Assembly: GCF_040239565.1 (NCBI RefSeq)
Contig: NZ_JBEHWS010000012.1
Coordinates: forward strand, 1-64,000
Source of the DNA: Fulvimarina sp040239565
GTDB taxonomy: Bacteria; Pseudomonadota; Alphaproteobacteria; Rhizobiales; Rhizobiaceae
Length of the DNA: 64,000 nt
Direction of reading: 5' to 3'
Part shown: positions 24,141 to 32,006 of the stretch, piece by piece
How the letters are laid out: every line of letters starts with the position of its first letter
Numbering within the stretch: position 1 is the stretch's first letter
The notes under the pieces: generated by a model
Seen by the model: only the letters and a program-made list of their open reading frames with translations
Database searches by the model: none
What the model was told of the DNA's origin: nothing
Made by a program: the position numbers and the translations under genes

Positions 24141-25412
24141 CGTTCGTACCGGAGACATGGGTAACACTTTTCGCTTTGCGGGAGGTGTTGATGCCGTGGA
24201 TGGAAAGGTCCGTCATGGACGAACGTCTGCGCTTCGTAGCCCGTCTTCTGGACGGGGAAGGCATGAGCGATGTGTGCCGCGCGTTCGGGATTTCCCGGAA
24301 GACCGGCTACAAGATCTTCGATCGCTACAAGCAGGAAGGGTTGGAAGCGCTGACCGACCGCTCACGGCGTCCCGTGCGCTACGCCAACCAGCTGCCGGAC
24401 CCGATCGAGCGGTTGATCATCGAGACCAAGCGGGACAAGCCGCACTGGGGTGCGAGGAAGATCAGGGAGATCCTGGTCAGGAAGCTTGCCGGCGACGTGC
24501 GTATACCGGCCAAATCGACGGTTCATGCGGTGCTCGACCGGCACGGCCTGGTGAAGCGCGCCCGTCAAAGGCGGCACTTCACCGCCACCGGCACAGAGCT
24601 CTCGCAAGCGCTCCAGCCCAACGATCTCTGGTGCACGGATTTCAAAGGCGAGTTCAAGACCGGCAATGGCCGATACTGTTACCCTTTGACGGTCACCGAT
24701 CAGGCGTCCCGCTCGATTCTGTGTTGCGAAGCCTTGGAATCGACGAAGGAAGATCCCGTCATCGAGGCCTTCGTGCGCCTGTTCAAGGAACGCGGCCTGC
24801 CGCAGGCGATGCGATCCGACAACGGCCTGCCCTTCGCCTCGCCAAACGGGCTGTACAATTTGTCGAAGCTTTCCGTCTTTTGGATAAGGCTCGGCATCGC
24901 GATCGAGCGGATCAAACCCGGCCATCCGCAACAGAACGGTCGGCATGAACGGATGCATCTGACCTTGAAGAAGGAGACGACCCGGCCGCCCGGCGCGAAC
25001 AGTCTGCAACAGCAGGCACGGTTCGACGAATTCGTCAGAGAATTCAACCACGAACGCCCGCACGAAGCGCTCGGCATGAAGACGCCGAACCAGGTCTACC
25101 TCCCCTCTTCAAGAACCTATCGAGGCTTGCCCGACGTCGAATATCCCTTCCACGACAGGGACATCCTCGTCACCGCCTGTGGGCGAATCTGCATGCACAA
25201 GAAGAAGATCAACGTGTCGACCGTCATGGCCGGTCAGAGGCTGGGTATAAAGGAGATTGAGGACGGCATTTGGATCGTCAGCTTCATGAGCTACGATCTG
25301 GGATATATCGACCTGGAGCAGAGAACCTTGCAAACAATCGACAATCCGTTCGGCACGAGATTGTCACCTATGTCTTAGGTACGTTCTGTTACCCATGTCT
25401 CCGGGCCGGACA
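24141..25412 (+). mobile_element. IS481-family insertion sequence
   Basis: The element has imperfect inverted repeats with a shared GGAGACATGGGTAACA core at 24151-24166 and, inverted, at 25387-25402. The outer ends were placed at 24141 and 25412 by aligning the ten bases outside the core (6 of 10 agree), so they may be off by several bases. A related motif (GAGACATAGGTGAC) sits just outside the left end (24127-24140) and inside the right end (inverted, 25362-25375). The single transposase gene is intact. The element lies 10 bases from the 3' end of tRNA-Ser. Confidence 0.85.
24191..25378 (+). CDS. IS481-family DDE transposase
   Basis: The protein has 395 residues from the ATG at 24191 (or 400 from 24176). 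Its N-terminus has the helix-turn-helix GMSDVCRAFGISRKTGYKIF and the basic LTDRSRRP block. The catalytic triad is complete: Asp in WCTDFKGEF, Asp in AMRSDNGLPFAS and Glu in QQNGRHERMHL, with ERPHEALGMKTPNQVY after it. This is the standard IS481 (Tnp_481/rve) arrangement. Both terminal repeats are present and there are no frameshifts, so the element may still be mobile. Confidence 0.95.
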   Translation: MPWMERSVMDERLRFVARLLDGEGMSDVCRAFGISRKTGYKIFDRYKQEGLEALTDRSRRPVRYANQLPDPIERLIIETKRDKPHWGARKIREILVRKLAGDVRIPAKSTVHAVLDRHGLVKRARQRRHFTATGTELSQALQPNDLWCTDFKGEFKTGNGRYCYPLTVTDQASRSILCCEALESTKEDPVIEAFVRLFKERGLPQAMRSDNGLPFASPNGLYNLSKLSVFWIRLGIAIERIKPGHPQQNGRHERMHLTLKKETTRPPGANSLQQQARFDEFVREFNHERPHEALGMKTPNQVYLPSSRTYRGLPDVEYPFHDRDILVTACGRICMHKKKINVSTVMAGQRLGIKEIEDGIWIVSFMSYDLGYIDLEQRTLQTIDNPFGTRLSPMS

Positions 25413-25422
25413 AATAAGATAA

Positions 25423-25512
25423 TGGCGGATGGGGTGGGATTCGAACCCACGGTACGGTCTCCCGCACGCCGGTTTTCAAGACCGGTGCCTTAAACCGCTC
25501 GGCCACCCATCC
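25423..25512 (-). tRNA. tRNA-Ser (anticodon UGA)
   Basis: A 90-base minus-strand tRNA with encoded CCA. The acceptor arm GGATGGG pairs with the 3' CCCATCC. The D arm GGCCGAGCGGTTTAAGGC, anticodon loop CTTGAAA (anticodon TGA), a long variable arm (CGTGCGGGAGACCGTACC region) and T arm GTGGGTTCGAATCCCAC are all present. The long variable arm and TGA anticodon identify Ser. Confidence 0.97.
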
Positions 25513-25777
25513 GGTGGCGAACCCATAACCGTGAAATGAGGCCCCTCGCAAGAGCGGGGACTGCGTGAAATGCACAAAGCCGCACGCTTGGACGGCGGCC
25601 AATGCCGGAGAGGATGAACAGCTTGCGTGGCGAAGGGGCGTTGACCGATAGCGGTCCGACACAGGTCTCCAATGAAACGTCACACACAATGTCGCCGTCT
25701 GGCTGCGCCGCTTCGGCAAGCCATTCTTGGTGTGCGTCCAAGGAAGGACGAAAGGACACGTATTCCAACGATATAGA

Positions 25778-26235
25778 AGCCGCTTACGATCGCCTCAGTG
25801 GCTGTTGCCCTCCCTGTTTCGGCTTCGGACGACACGGCGTCCAGCGATGTTGCAGAAACGGTCCACACGATCACGACGATGGATCTCAACGGCGATCATC
25901 GCTTCTGGCAAAAGAACTTAACCTCGGGCGCGAGACCGCGTTCATCTCGATGGATGCCGAGGAGGACGGAGTGATCAGTCTCGATGAATTTTACGCTTGG
26001 GGCATCGGCGAGAGCCGCGTTGCGGCCGAGCGGAACCCCACCGAAGAACTCGATGCGGCGAAGCGGACATTCTACGAGGAGGCCCTGGGATGGAAATGGC
26101 AGGCTGACGAAGCACGCATTTTCTGTGCGGCTTTTTCTGGTCGACGTCACCGCGGATGCCAATGACGATGAGCACCTGGAAATTCGGGAGTTTTATGGCA
26201 ACGTCCCGTGCTTCCAAGCCATCGACAAGGCACTA
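25778..26235 (+). pseudogene. Secreted EF-hand protein gene, frameshifted twice and cut by IS630
   Basis: Read in three successive frames, the segment gives KPLTIASVAVALPVSASDD (a signal peptide preceded by TAG where a start codon is expected), then EF-hand loops DLNGDH..LLAKE, DAEEDGVISLDE and DANDDEHLEIRE, each with acidic residues at positions 1, 3, 5 and 12. The frame shifts lie near 25900 and 26130. The IS630 element begins at 26236 after a TA. Joining its two flanks restores AIDKALG followed by a stop, so it was inserted in the last codons. The original protein of about 150 residues probably bound calcium in the periplasm. Confidence 0.78.
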
Positions 26236-27282
26236 GAGCGACGGACACGAAATGAGAATCGAAGGTTTGCAAGTTTTCTGAGGCGTGATTCACTGAGACA
26301 GGAGGTGGATCATGGGCCGCAGCTATTCGATGGATCTTCGTGAACGTGTGGTCGGGCGCATTGTGGATGGCCATTCCCGTCGCTCGACCGCGCGATATTT
26401 CGGTGTGAGTGAGAGCTTCGCGATCAAGCTGATGCAACGTCATGATCGCGAGGGCTCGGCTGCCCCGCCGCGACAGGGTCGGCCACGGGGCAGCGGCACG
26501 TTGGATCCTTTCGAGACCTTTCTGATCGATGAAGTCGAGCGCCAACCGGACATCACGATGCCGGAACTGGCAGCCAAACTTCTCGAGATTCATGGGATGA
26601 CAGCGGCTCCGGCGGTTCTTTCGCGCTTTCTGTGCAGACGCGGCTTCACATATAAAAAAATCGCTGATGGCAGCGGAGTGCGCACGCGCAGCCATTCGTG
26701 AGGCGCGGCGCGTCTGGGTCGACAAGCGCCAGCCAAGGATGCGGCTGCAGCCTCATCGGCTGGTCTTCATCGACGAAACTTCAGTCAATACGAAGATGAC
26801 CCCGTTGCGGGGTCGAAGCCGCAAGGGCCAGAGGCTGCGAGCCAAGGCACCCTTTGGCCACTGGGGCACGTAGACCTTCATCGCCGGCCTGCGTTGCGAT
26901 CGTCTGACAGCGCCCTGGGTGCTCGATCGGGCCATGAACCGATCCGCCTTCGATACCTATATCGAGACCCAGCTCGCCCCCACGCTCAGCAAAGGCGACG
27001 TCGTCGTGCTCGATAATCTCGCGGTTCACAAAAGCGCAAGGGCAGCAGCGATCCTGAAGGAAAAGGGCGCCTGGTTCCTCTTTCTCCCACCCTACAGTCC
27101 CGACCTCAACCCAATCGAAATGGCCTTCGCCAAGCTCAAAGCGCATTTGCGAAAGGCAGAAGCTCGAACATTCGATGCCCTATGGCGAGCCATCGGCGAT
27201 ATCTGCGGTCTCTATGACCCAGACGAATGCTGGAACTACCTCACAGAAGCAGGGTATGCGTACGGTTAAGTGTCCGGCGCTC
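26236..27282 (+). mobile_element. IS630-family insertion sequence, degenerate
   Basis: The element is 1047 bases long. Its ends are GAGCGACGGACAC (26236-26248) and, inverted, GTGTCCGGCGCTC (27270-27282), 12 of 13 bases matching. It is flanked by TA at 26234-26235 and 27283-27284, the target duplication expected for IS630/Tc1-type elements. The transposase is broken (see the next entry). Confidence 0.9.
26312..27269 (+). pseudogene. IS630-family transposase, frameshifted and with an internal stop
   Basis: The first part (26312-26701) begins MGRSYSMDLRERVVGRIVDG and holds the N-terminal helix-turn-helix DNA-binding domain. A run of seven A (26650-26656) then shifts the frame; a six-A version would continue as SLMAAECARAAIREARRVW. 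The middle part has LVFIDETSVNTKM (first Asp), GRSRKGQRLRA and ends at TAG (26871-26873), where Gln would be expected. The last part (from 26919) has VVVLDNLAVHKS (second Asp) and FLPPYSPDLNPIEMAFAKLK (third acidic residue). The A run may be a programmed slip in relatives, but the TAG makes this copy inactive. Confidence 0.88.
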
Positions 27283-27331
27283 TAGGCTGAGGGCTTGGGA
27301 TGATCGCAGTGAAATTAACTGTGCCGGTCCG

Positions 27332-28351
27332 CTACGCCGTTCGCTCTTCTCCGAGACTTCGGGCGGCAGCTACGATCGCTTCGTCGGCATCTCTGAGCCG
27401 AAGGCCCAGAACATCTCTTGCCGGGCTTGTATCAAAAGTTTTGCGCTTGCCCAGTTCGGGCACGATCGGACTTACCTGCCTGGACAGGAGACCCGCACTC
27501 CTCACAAGCCAGTCCGGCAAGGTAAAGCGCGGCATGCGGCGACTCAGTTCAGGCATTTCGCGCGCGATCGCGGCGCCCATCTCCCTCAGTGAGCGCGTGC
27601 CGCCGGAAAGGAGGAAACGCCGGTCCTTCGCGGCATCCACCGTCATTGCACGAAGATGCGCATCGGCGACATCGCGAATGTCGACGACGCCGAAGGCCGC
27701 GTCCGGAACGGCCAGCAGACGCCCCCGCATCATGTTGTGCAAAAGATCGAGCGACGTCCCTCTCACCCCGTCGACCATCGGGCCGAGGACAAAGGCAGGA
27801 TTGACGGTGGCGAGTTCCAGACCGTTGTCTGAAGAGAACGCCCAAGCAGCCTTTTCGGCCAGGGTCTTGGAAACTGCGTAAGGATAGGCACCCTCCCCGT
27901 CTACATCGCTCCAGTCGGCTTCGGTGAACGTGCGGTTCTCGCGCTTCCCATGGCCGACGTAGACCGCAACGACGGAAGAGGTCAGCACGATGCGCTCCGC
28001 ACCCGCCTCCTTCGCGGCTTTCAGCACGCGCAGTGTTCCGTCCCGTGCGATCGGCACGAGGCCAAACTTGTCTTTTGGTTGGAAGGACGGAAACGGCGAA
28101 GCGCAGTGGATCACATAGCGGCAGTCGCGAAGGATCTCGCCCCAACCGGCGTCCCGCGTGAGGTCTGCACCGGCCATTTCAAGCCGGTCGACGGAGACAC
28201 CTGCCTCAATCATCGCTTTGCGAACTTCATCCGCCTTGGCGGGCGAGCGAACAGTGCCGCGAACGGCGTATCCCTCTTCCAATAGACGCTTCAGAATATG
28301 CTTGGCGATAAAACCGGATGCGCCGGTCAAGAGCACGCGATCATGCGTCAT
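27332..28351 (-). CDS. NAD-dependent epimerase/dehydratase-family (dihydroflavonol-reductase-like) protein
   Basis: A 339-residue extended short-chain dehydrogenase. It has the Rossmann motif VLLTGASGFIAKHILKRLLEEG at the start, YVIHCASPFP, and the catalytic YPYAVSKTLAEKAAW with Tyr-x3-Lys. The closest relatives by motif are the dihydroflavonol 4-reductase/aldehyde reductase group (RGTVR at the NADP-specificity loop suggests NADPH). The substrate is unknown. GGAG lies 9 bases before the ATG at 28351; an ATG at 28360 directly abuts that site, and longer frames run through the rplQ terminator. The gene's end is 48 bases from the IS630 element. Confidence 0.87.
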   Translation of the reverse strand: MTHDRVLLTGASGFIAKHILKRLLEEGYAVRGTVRSPAKADEVRKAMIEAGVSVDRLEMAGADLTRDAGWGEILRDCRYVIHCASPFPSFQPKDKFGLVPIARDGTLRVLKAAKEAGAERIVLTSSVVAVYVGHGKRENRTFTEADWSDVDGEGAYPYAVSKTLAEKAAWAFSSDNGLELATVNPAFVLGPMVDGVRGTSLDLLHNMMRGRLLAVPDAAFGVVDIRDVADAHLRAMTVDAAKDRRFLLSGGTRSLREMGAAIAREMPELSRRMPRFTLPDWLVRSAGLLSRQVSPIVPELGKRKTFDTSPARDVLGLRLRDADEAIVAAARSLGEERTA

Positions 28352-28427
28352 GAAGGTCATCTCCACGTCGTTCGGGACAGGCCGCTGCAGCCCATCGACC
28401 ACACCACAAACCAATAAAGCCAAAACG

Positions 28428-28451
28428 AAAAAGGGGCCGCGCGGGCCCCTT
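28428..28451 (-). terminator. Rho-independent terminator after rplQ
   Basis: GGGGCC pairs with GGCCCC around CGCGC on the minus strand, followed by TTTTTCG. It ends the alpha operon 28 bases past the rplQ stop. Confidence 0.85.
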
Positions 28452-28478
28452 CGAAATTCCGATAGCGAGAATGCCAGC

Positions 28479-28907
28479 TTATGCGGCTTCGCTTTCCTCG
28501 TTCTCTTCAGCTTCGAGGCGCGCACGATCGGCGGCGCCACGGGCTTCCGGATCGCGGTCAACGAGCTCGATAACAGCCATCGGCGCGTTGTCGCCATAAC
28601 GGAAACCGGCCTTCAGGACACGGCAATAGCCGCCCTGGCGATCCGCATAGCGAGTCGCGAGCGTGTCGAAGAGCTTCGCAACGGAAGCATCGTCCTGCAG
28701 CTTGGAGGCAGCCTGACGGCGAGCGTGGAGATCGCCCCGCTTGCCGAGCGTGATCAGCTTCTCGACGATCGGGCGCAGTTCCTTGGCCTTCGGAAGGGTG
28801 GTGACGATCTGCTCGTGGGTGATGAGCGAGACCGACATGTTCTTGAACATCGCCTTACGATGGCTCGAAGTGCGATTGAGTTTGCGGCCGCGATTTCCGT
28901 GACGCAT
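28479..28907 (-). CDS. rplQ: 50S ribosomal protein L17
   Basis: The 142-residue protein starts MRHGNRGRKLNRTSSHRKAM, the invariant L17 N-terminus, and carries the acidic, Glu-rich alphaproteobacterial tail (LEAEENEESEAA). L17 is an early-assembly large-subunit protein near the peptide exit. It is the last gene of the alpha operon, after rpoA, with an AAGGAA ribosome site and a terminator downstream. The 204-base gap to rpoA has no gene I can support. Confidence 0.98.
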   Translation of the reverse strand: MRHGNRGRKLNRTSSHRKAMFKNMSVSLITHEQIVTTLPKAKELRPIVEKLITLGKRGDLHARRQAASKLQDDASVAKLFDTLATRYADRQGGYCRVLKAGFRYGDNAPMAVIELVDRDPEARGAADRARLEAEENEESEAA

Positions 28908-29111
28908 GAGTTGGGTTTCCTTGGTCTAGAAGTCAGCCGGCCCTGATCGGTGCTTCGGCTGAAGGTCGGGATCTTTGCGTCCACGCCCGTCCGCTTCGAG
29001 AAGCATCGGGACGTGTCGCCGTTCCTTTGAATGGTTGTCGGCCCGCCGCTGGCGCCGGTCCGAAATCTCTATCGGCCTCAAAAGAAGGCCTACATACCGA
29101 TTCTAATCGGC

Positions 29112-30164
29112 TTAGTACTGGTCCTCGTAGCGCTTGGCCAGATCGTCGATATTCTCCGGCGGCCAGGCCTGGACTTCCATGCCGAGATGGAGGCCCATGG
29201 AAGCGAGGACTTCCTTGATCTCGTTCAGCGACTTGCGGCCGAAGTTCGGGGTGCGCAGCATCTCCGCTTCGGTCTTCTGAATCAGGTCGCCGATATAGAC
29301 GATGTTGTCGTTCTTCAGGCAGTTCGCCGAGCGGACCGAAAGCTCCAGCTCGTCGACCTTCTTGAGAAGAGCAGGGTTGAAGGCGAGCTCCTGCATCGGC
29401 TCTTCGGCCGCTGCACCACCGCCGACGCCAGCCCCGATCGCCATGCCGCGCTGGTCGCGCTGCGGCTCCTCGAAGTTGACGAAGACCGAAAGCTGATCCT
29501 GGATGATGCGCGCTGCATAGGCGACGGCATCTTCACCCGAGATCGAACCGTCGGTCTCGATCTGCATGGTGAGCTTGTCCTTGTTCAGGTCCTGTCCCTC
29601 ACGGGTATTCTCGACCTTGTAGGACACCTTCTTGACCGGCGAGAACAGGGCGTCGATCGGGATCAGGCCGATCGGTGCATCCTCGGCGCGGTTCTGATCG
29701 GCCGGGATGTAGCCCTTGCCGGTGTTGACCGTGAACTCCATCCGAATCTCCGCGCCCTCGTCGAGGGTGCAGATTTCATGGTCAGGGTTCAGGACCTCGA
29801 TATCGCCGACGGTCTGAATGTCGCCGGCGCGCACGACGCCCGGACCCTGCTTGCGAACCACCATCCGCTTCGGGCCTTCGCCCTGCATGCCGATGTTGAT
29901 TTCCTTGATGTTGAGGACGATGTCGGTCACGTCCTCGCGCACGCCCGGGATCGACGAGAACTCGTGCAGAACGCCGTCTATCTGTACGGCGGTCACGGCC
30001 GCGCCCTGAAGCGAGGAGAGGAGCACGCGACGAAGCGCGTTGCCGAGCGTCAGGCCGAAGCCCCGCTCCAGCGGCTCTGCGGTCAGAGACGCCTTCGTCC
30101 GCCCGCTCCCCTTGAAGACCACCTGGTTGGGCTTCGAGAGATCTTGCCAGTTACTAGCAATCAT
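29112..30164 (-). CDS. rpoA: DNA-directed RNA polymerase subunit alpha
   Basis: The 350-residue protein starts MIASNWQDLSKPNQVVFKGS (ATG 30164, AAGGCA ribosome site; a frame to 30194 is longer but not conserved). The N-terminal assembly domain has FGLTLGNALRRVLLSSLQGAA. The C-terminal domain (from about residue 255) has LELSVRSANCLKNDNIVYIGDL and FGRKSLNEIKEVLASMGL, which contact UP elements and activators. It lies between rpsK and rplQ. A hairpin lies in the 144-base gap before it. Confidence 0.99.
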   Translation of the reverse strand: MIASNWQDLSKPNQVVFKGSGRTKASLTAEPLERGFGLTLGNALRRVLLSSLQGAAVTAVQIDGVLHEFSSIPGVREDVTDIVLNIKEINIGMQGEGPKRMVVRKQGPGVVRAGDIQTVGDIEVLNPDHEICTLDEGAEIRMEFTVNTGKGYIPADQNRAEDAPIGLIPIDALFSPVKKVSYKVENTREGQDLNKDKLTMQIETDGSISGEDAVAYAARIIQDQLSVFVNFEEPQRDQRGMAIGAGVGGGAAAEEPMQELAFNPALLKKVDELELSVRSANCLKNDNIVYIGDLIQKTEAEMLRTPNFGRKSLNEIKEVLASMGLHLGMEVQAWPPENIDDLAKRYEDQY

Positions 30165-30269
30165 GTGGATGCCTTTCAGTTTCCTCGCCACCATCCATTC
30201 GTGGCGATGGTTCTGACACGCCGACGCGCCGCGGCCCGGAACGGACGGCGGCGCGGGGACGAAACAGGG

Positions 30270-30299
30270 AAACCCGGAAGCCCTGCTGGGTCCGGGTTT
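30270..30299 (-). terminator. Hairpin between rpsK and rpoA, possible attenuator
   Basis: On the minus strand AAACCCGGA pairs with TCCGGGTTT (9 bp), with CCCAGCAGGG able to pair inside, followed by CCCTG rather than a strong T run. It lies just past the rpsK stop and could be a weak or leaky terminator, or a processing site. Confidence 0.5.
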
Positions 30300-30308
30300 T
30301 TGAGGCTC

Positions 30309-30695
30309 TTAGACGCGGCGCTTCTTGCGCGGACGAACACCATTGTGCGGGATCGGCGTGACATCACGGATCGAAGTGATCGTGAAGCCGGCGGCCTGCA
30401 GTGCGCGGAGTGCCGACTCACGGCCCGAACCGGGACCGCAAACCTCGACTTCCAACGTCTTCATGCCGTGCTCCTGCGCCTTCTTGGCACAGTCTTCGGC
30501 GGCGATCTGCGCGGCGAACGGGGTCGACTTGCGCGAACCCTTGAAGCCCTGTGCACCGGCGGACGACCAGGAAATCGCATTGCCCTGCGCGTCCGTGATC
30601 GTGATCAGCGTGTTGTTGAAGGTCGAGTTCACGTGGGCGACGCCCGCGGAGATGTTCTTGCGTTCGCGGCGGCGAACGCGCTGCTCTTTTGCCAT
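30309..30695 (-). CDS. rpsK: 30S ribosomal protein S11
   Basis: A 128-residue protein with GVAHVNSTFNNTLITITDAQGN, RGSRKSTPFAAQ-like sequence and the C-terminal TPIPHNGVRPRKKRRV, all invariant in S11. It sits on the small-subunit platform and contacts the Shine-Dalgarno helix. It is in the alpha operon between rpsM and rpoA. Confidence 0.99.
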   Translation of the reverse strand: MAKEQRVRRRERKNISAGVAHVNSTFNNTLITITDAQGNAISWSSAGAQGFKGSRKSTPFAAQIAAEDCAKKAQEHGMKTLEVEVCGPGSGRESALRALQAAGFTITSIRDVTPIPHNGVRPRKKRRV

Positions 30696-30779
30696 GCGTT
30701 ATGTCTTTCGTTCGATCTCAGCACCGCCGTAATGCCGGCGGCTCCACCTGACCGGGCGTTCCAAGACGCCCGATCCAAT

Positions 30780-31148
30780 TTACTTCTTCTTGCCGGCGAT
30801 CGCCTTGGCCGGACCCTTGCGGGTGCGCGCATTGGTATGCGTGCGCTGGCCGCGGACCGGAAGCGAGCGGCGATGGCGCAGGCCGCGATAGCAGCCGAGG
30901 TCCATGAGACGCTTGATGTTCATCGAGGTCTCGCGGCGAAGATCGCCCTCAACCTGATAATCGCGATCGATGATCTCACGGATCTGCTGAACTTCTGCGT
31001 CCGTCAGATCGTTGACCCGGCGTTCCTCGGTGAGGTTGGCCTTCGACATGATGGTCTTGGCATGGGACGGGCCGATGCCGTGAATGTACTGCAGCGCGAT
31101 GACTGCGCGTTTGCTCGTCGGGATATTGACGCCAGCGATACGTGCCAC
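30780..31148 (-). CDS. rpsM: 30S ribosomal protein S13
   Basis: The protein starts at GTG (31148) with AGGAGTGACGAC before it, giving VARIAGVNIPTSKRAVIALQ, 122 residues. It has HIGIGPSHAKTI-type sequence, MDLGCYRGLRHRRSLPVRGQRT and a basic tail ending IAGKKK. S13 bridges the subunit head to L5. A frame to 31211 is longer but is not conserved. It opens the alpha operon after adk, with a 210-base gap. Confidence 0.98.
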   Translation of the reverse strand: MARIAGVNIPTSKRAVIALQYIHGIGPSHAKTIMSKANLTEERRVNDLTDAEVQQIREIIDRDYQVEGDLRRETSMNIKRLMDLGCYRGLRHRRSLPVRGQRTHTNARTRKGPAKAIAGKKK

Positions 31149-31358
31149 GTCGTCACTCCTAAACTTGATGGTTGCCAGCCGACGCTTTGAGAACAAATGC
31201 GTTACGGCCAAAAGCGACCGATGTGGTTCTCCCGGATATGGGAGGAGCCCACGTCGATCGCAACGGATTCGCGGATGGCGCTAGCCTATAAAAAACACCG
31301 CTTGACAAGTCAACCGAAGGCGGACGCTTCCGCCTTCGAAATCAATACTGAACCGCGA

Positions 31359-32006
31359 TCAGCCTTTTATCGCAGCTTCGATCGAGCTCGTTACTTCGTC
31401 GATCTCGGCCATGCCATCCACTCGGGCCAGCGAGCCCTTGCAGTGGTAGTAGCCGACCAGTGGCGAGGTGTCCTTGTAGTACGCCCGAAGCCGCTGACGT
31501 ACGGTCGCCTCGTTATCGTCCTCGCGCCGCTTGAACTCGGTCGAACCGCATTCGTCGCAGACGCCTTCCTTGGCCGGCTTCTTGTCGGTGTCGTGGTATA
31601 GCGCACCACAACTGGCGCAGGTGTACCGGCCGGTGATGCGGTGGACGAGCGCGTCGTCGTCCACCTTCATCTCGACCACACGATCGAGCTTCATGTTCTT
31701 GGCGCTCAGGATCTCATCGAGCGCATCGGCCTGATTCAGCGTCCGAGGATAGCCGTCGAGAATGAAGCCGTTGGCGCAGTCCTCTTCTTCGATCCGGTCC
31801 GAGACGATCTGATTGACGATGTCGTCTGAAACCAGCCCGCCGGAGTCCATGATCTGCTTGGCCTTCTTGCCCACCTCCGTCTGATTGGCGACGGCGGCGC
31901 GCAGCATGTCACCGGTCGAAAGTTGGGGGACGCCGTGTTTTTCCACGAGGCGCTTGGCCTGCGTCCCCTTTCCCGCTCCCGGCGGGCCCAGCAGTATCAG
32001 TCTCAT
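31359..32006 (-). CDS. adk: Adenylate kinase, zinc-type long form
   Basis: The 215-residue enzyme interconverts AMP+ATP and 2 ADP. It has the P-loop LLGPPGAGKGTQ, FILDGYPRTLNQADAL, and a LID domain with four cysteines (TCASCG and VCDECG), the zinc-binding long form. Its ATG overlaps the secY stop by 4 bases (ATGA), so the two are probably translationally coupled, as is common for secY-adk. Confidence 0.99.
   Translation of the reverse strand: MRLILLGPPGAGKGTQAKRLVEKHGVPQLSTGDMLRAAVANQTEVGKKAKQIMDSGGLVSDDIVNQIVSDRIEEEDCANGFILDGYPRTLNQADALDEILSAKNMKLDRVVEMKVDDDALVHRITGRYTCASCGALYHDTDKKPAKEGVCDECGSTEFKRREDDNEATVRQRLRAYYKDTSPLVGYYHCKGSLARVDGMAEIDEVTSSIEAAIKG

Noticed and set aside
25602..26165. 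A 187-codon plus-strand frame taken as an intact gene
   Set aside because: Only its last part matches EF-hand sequence. The matching signal peptide and first loop are in a different frame, so the real gene is a frameshifted remnant.
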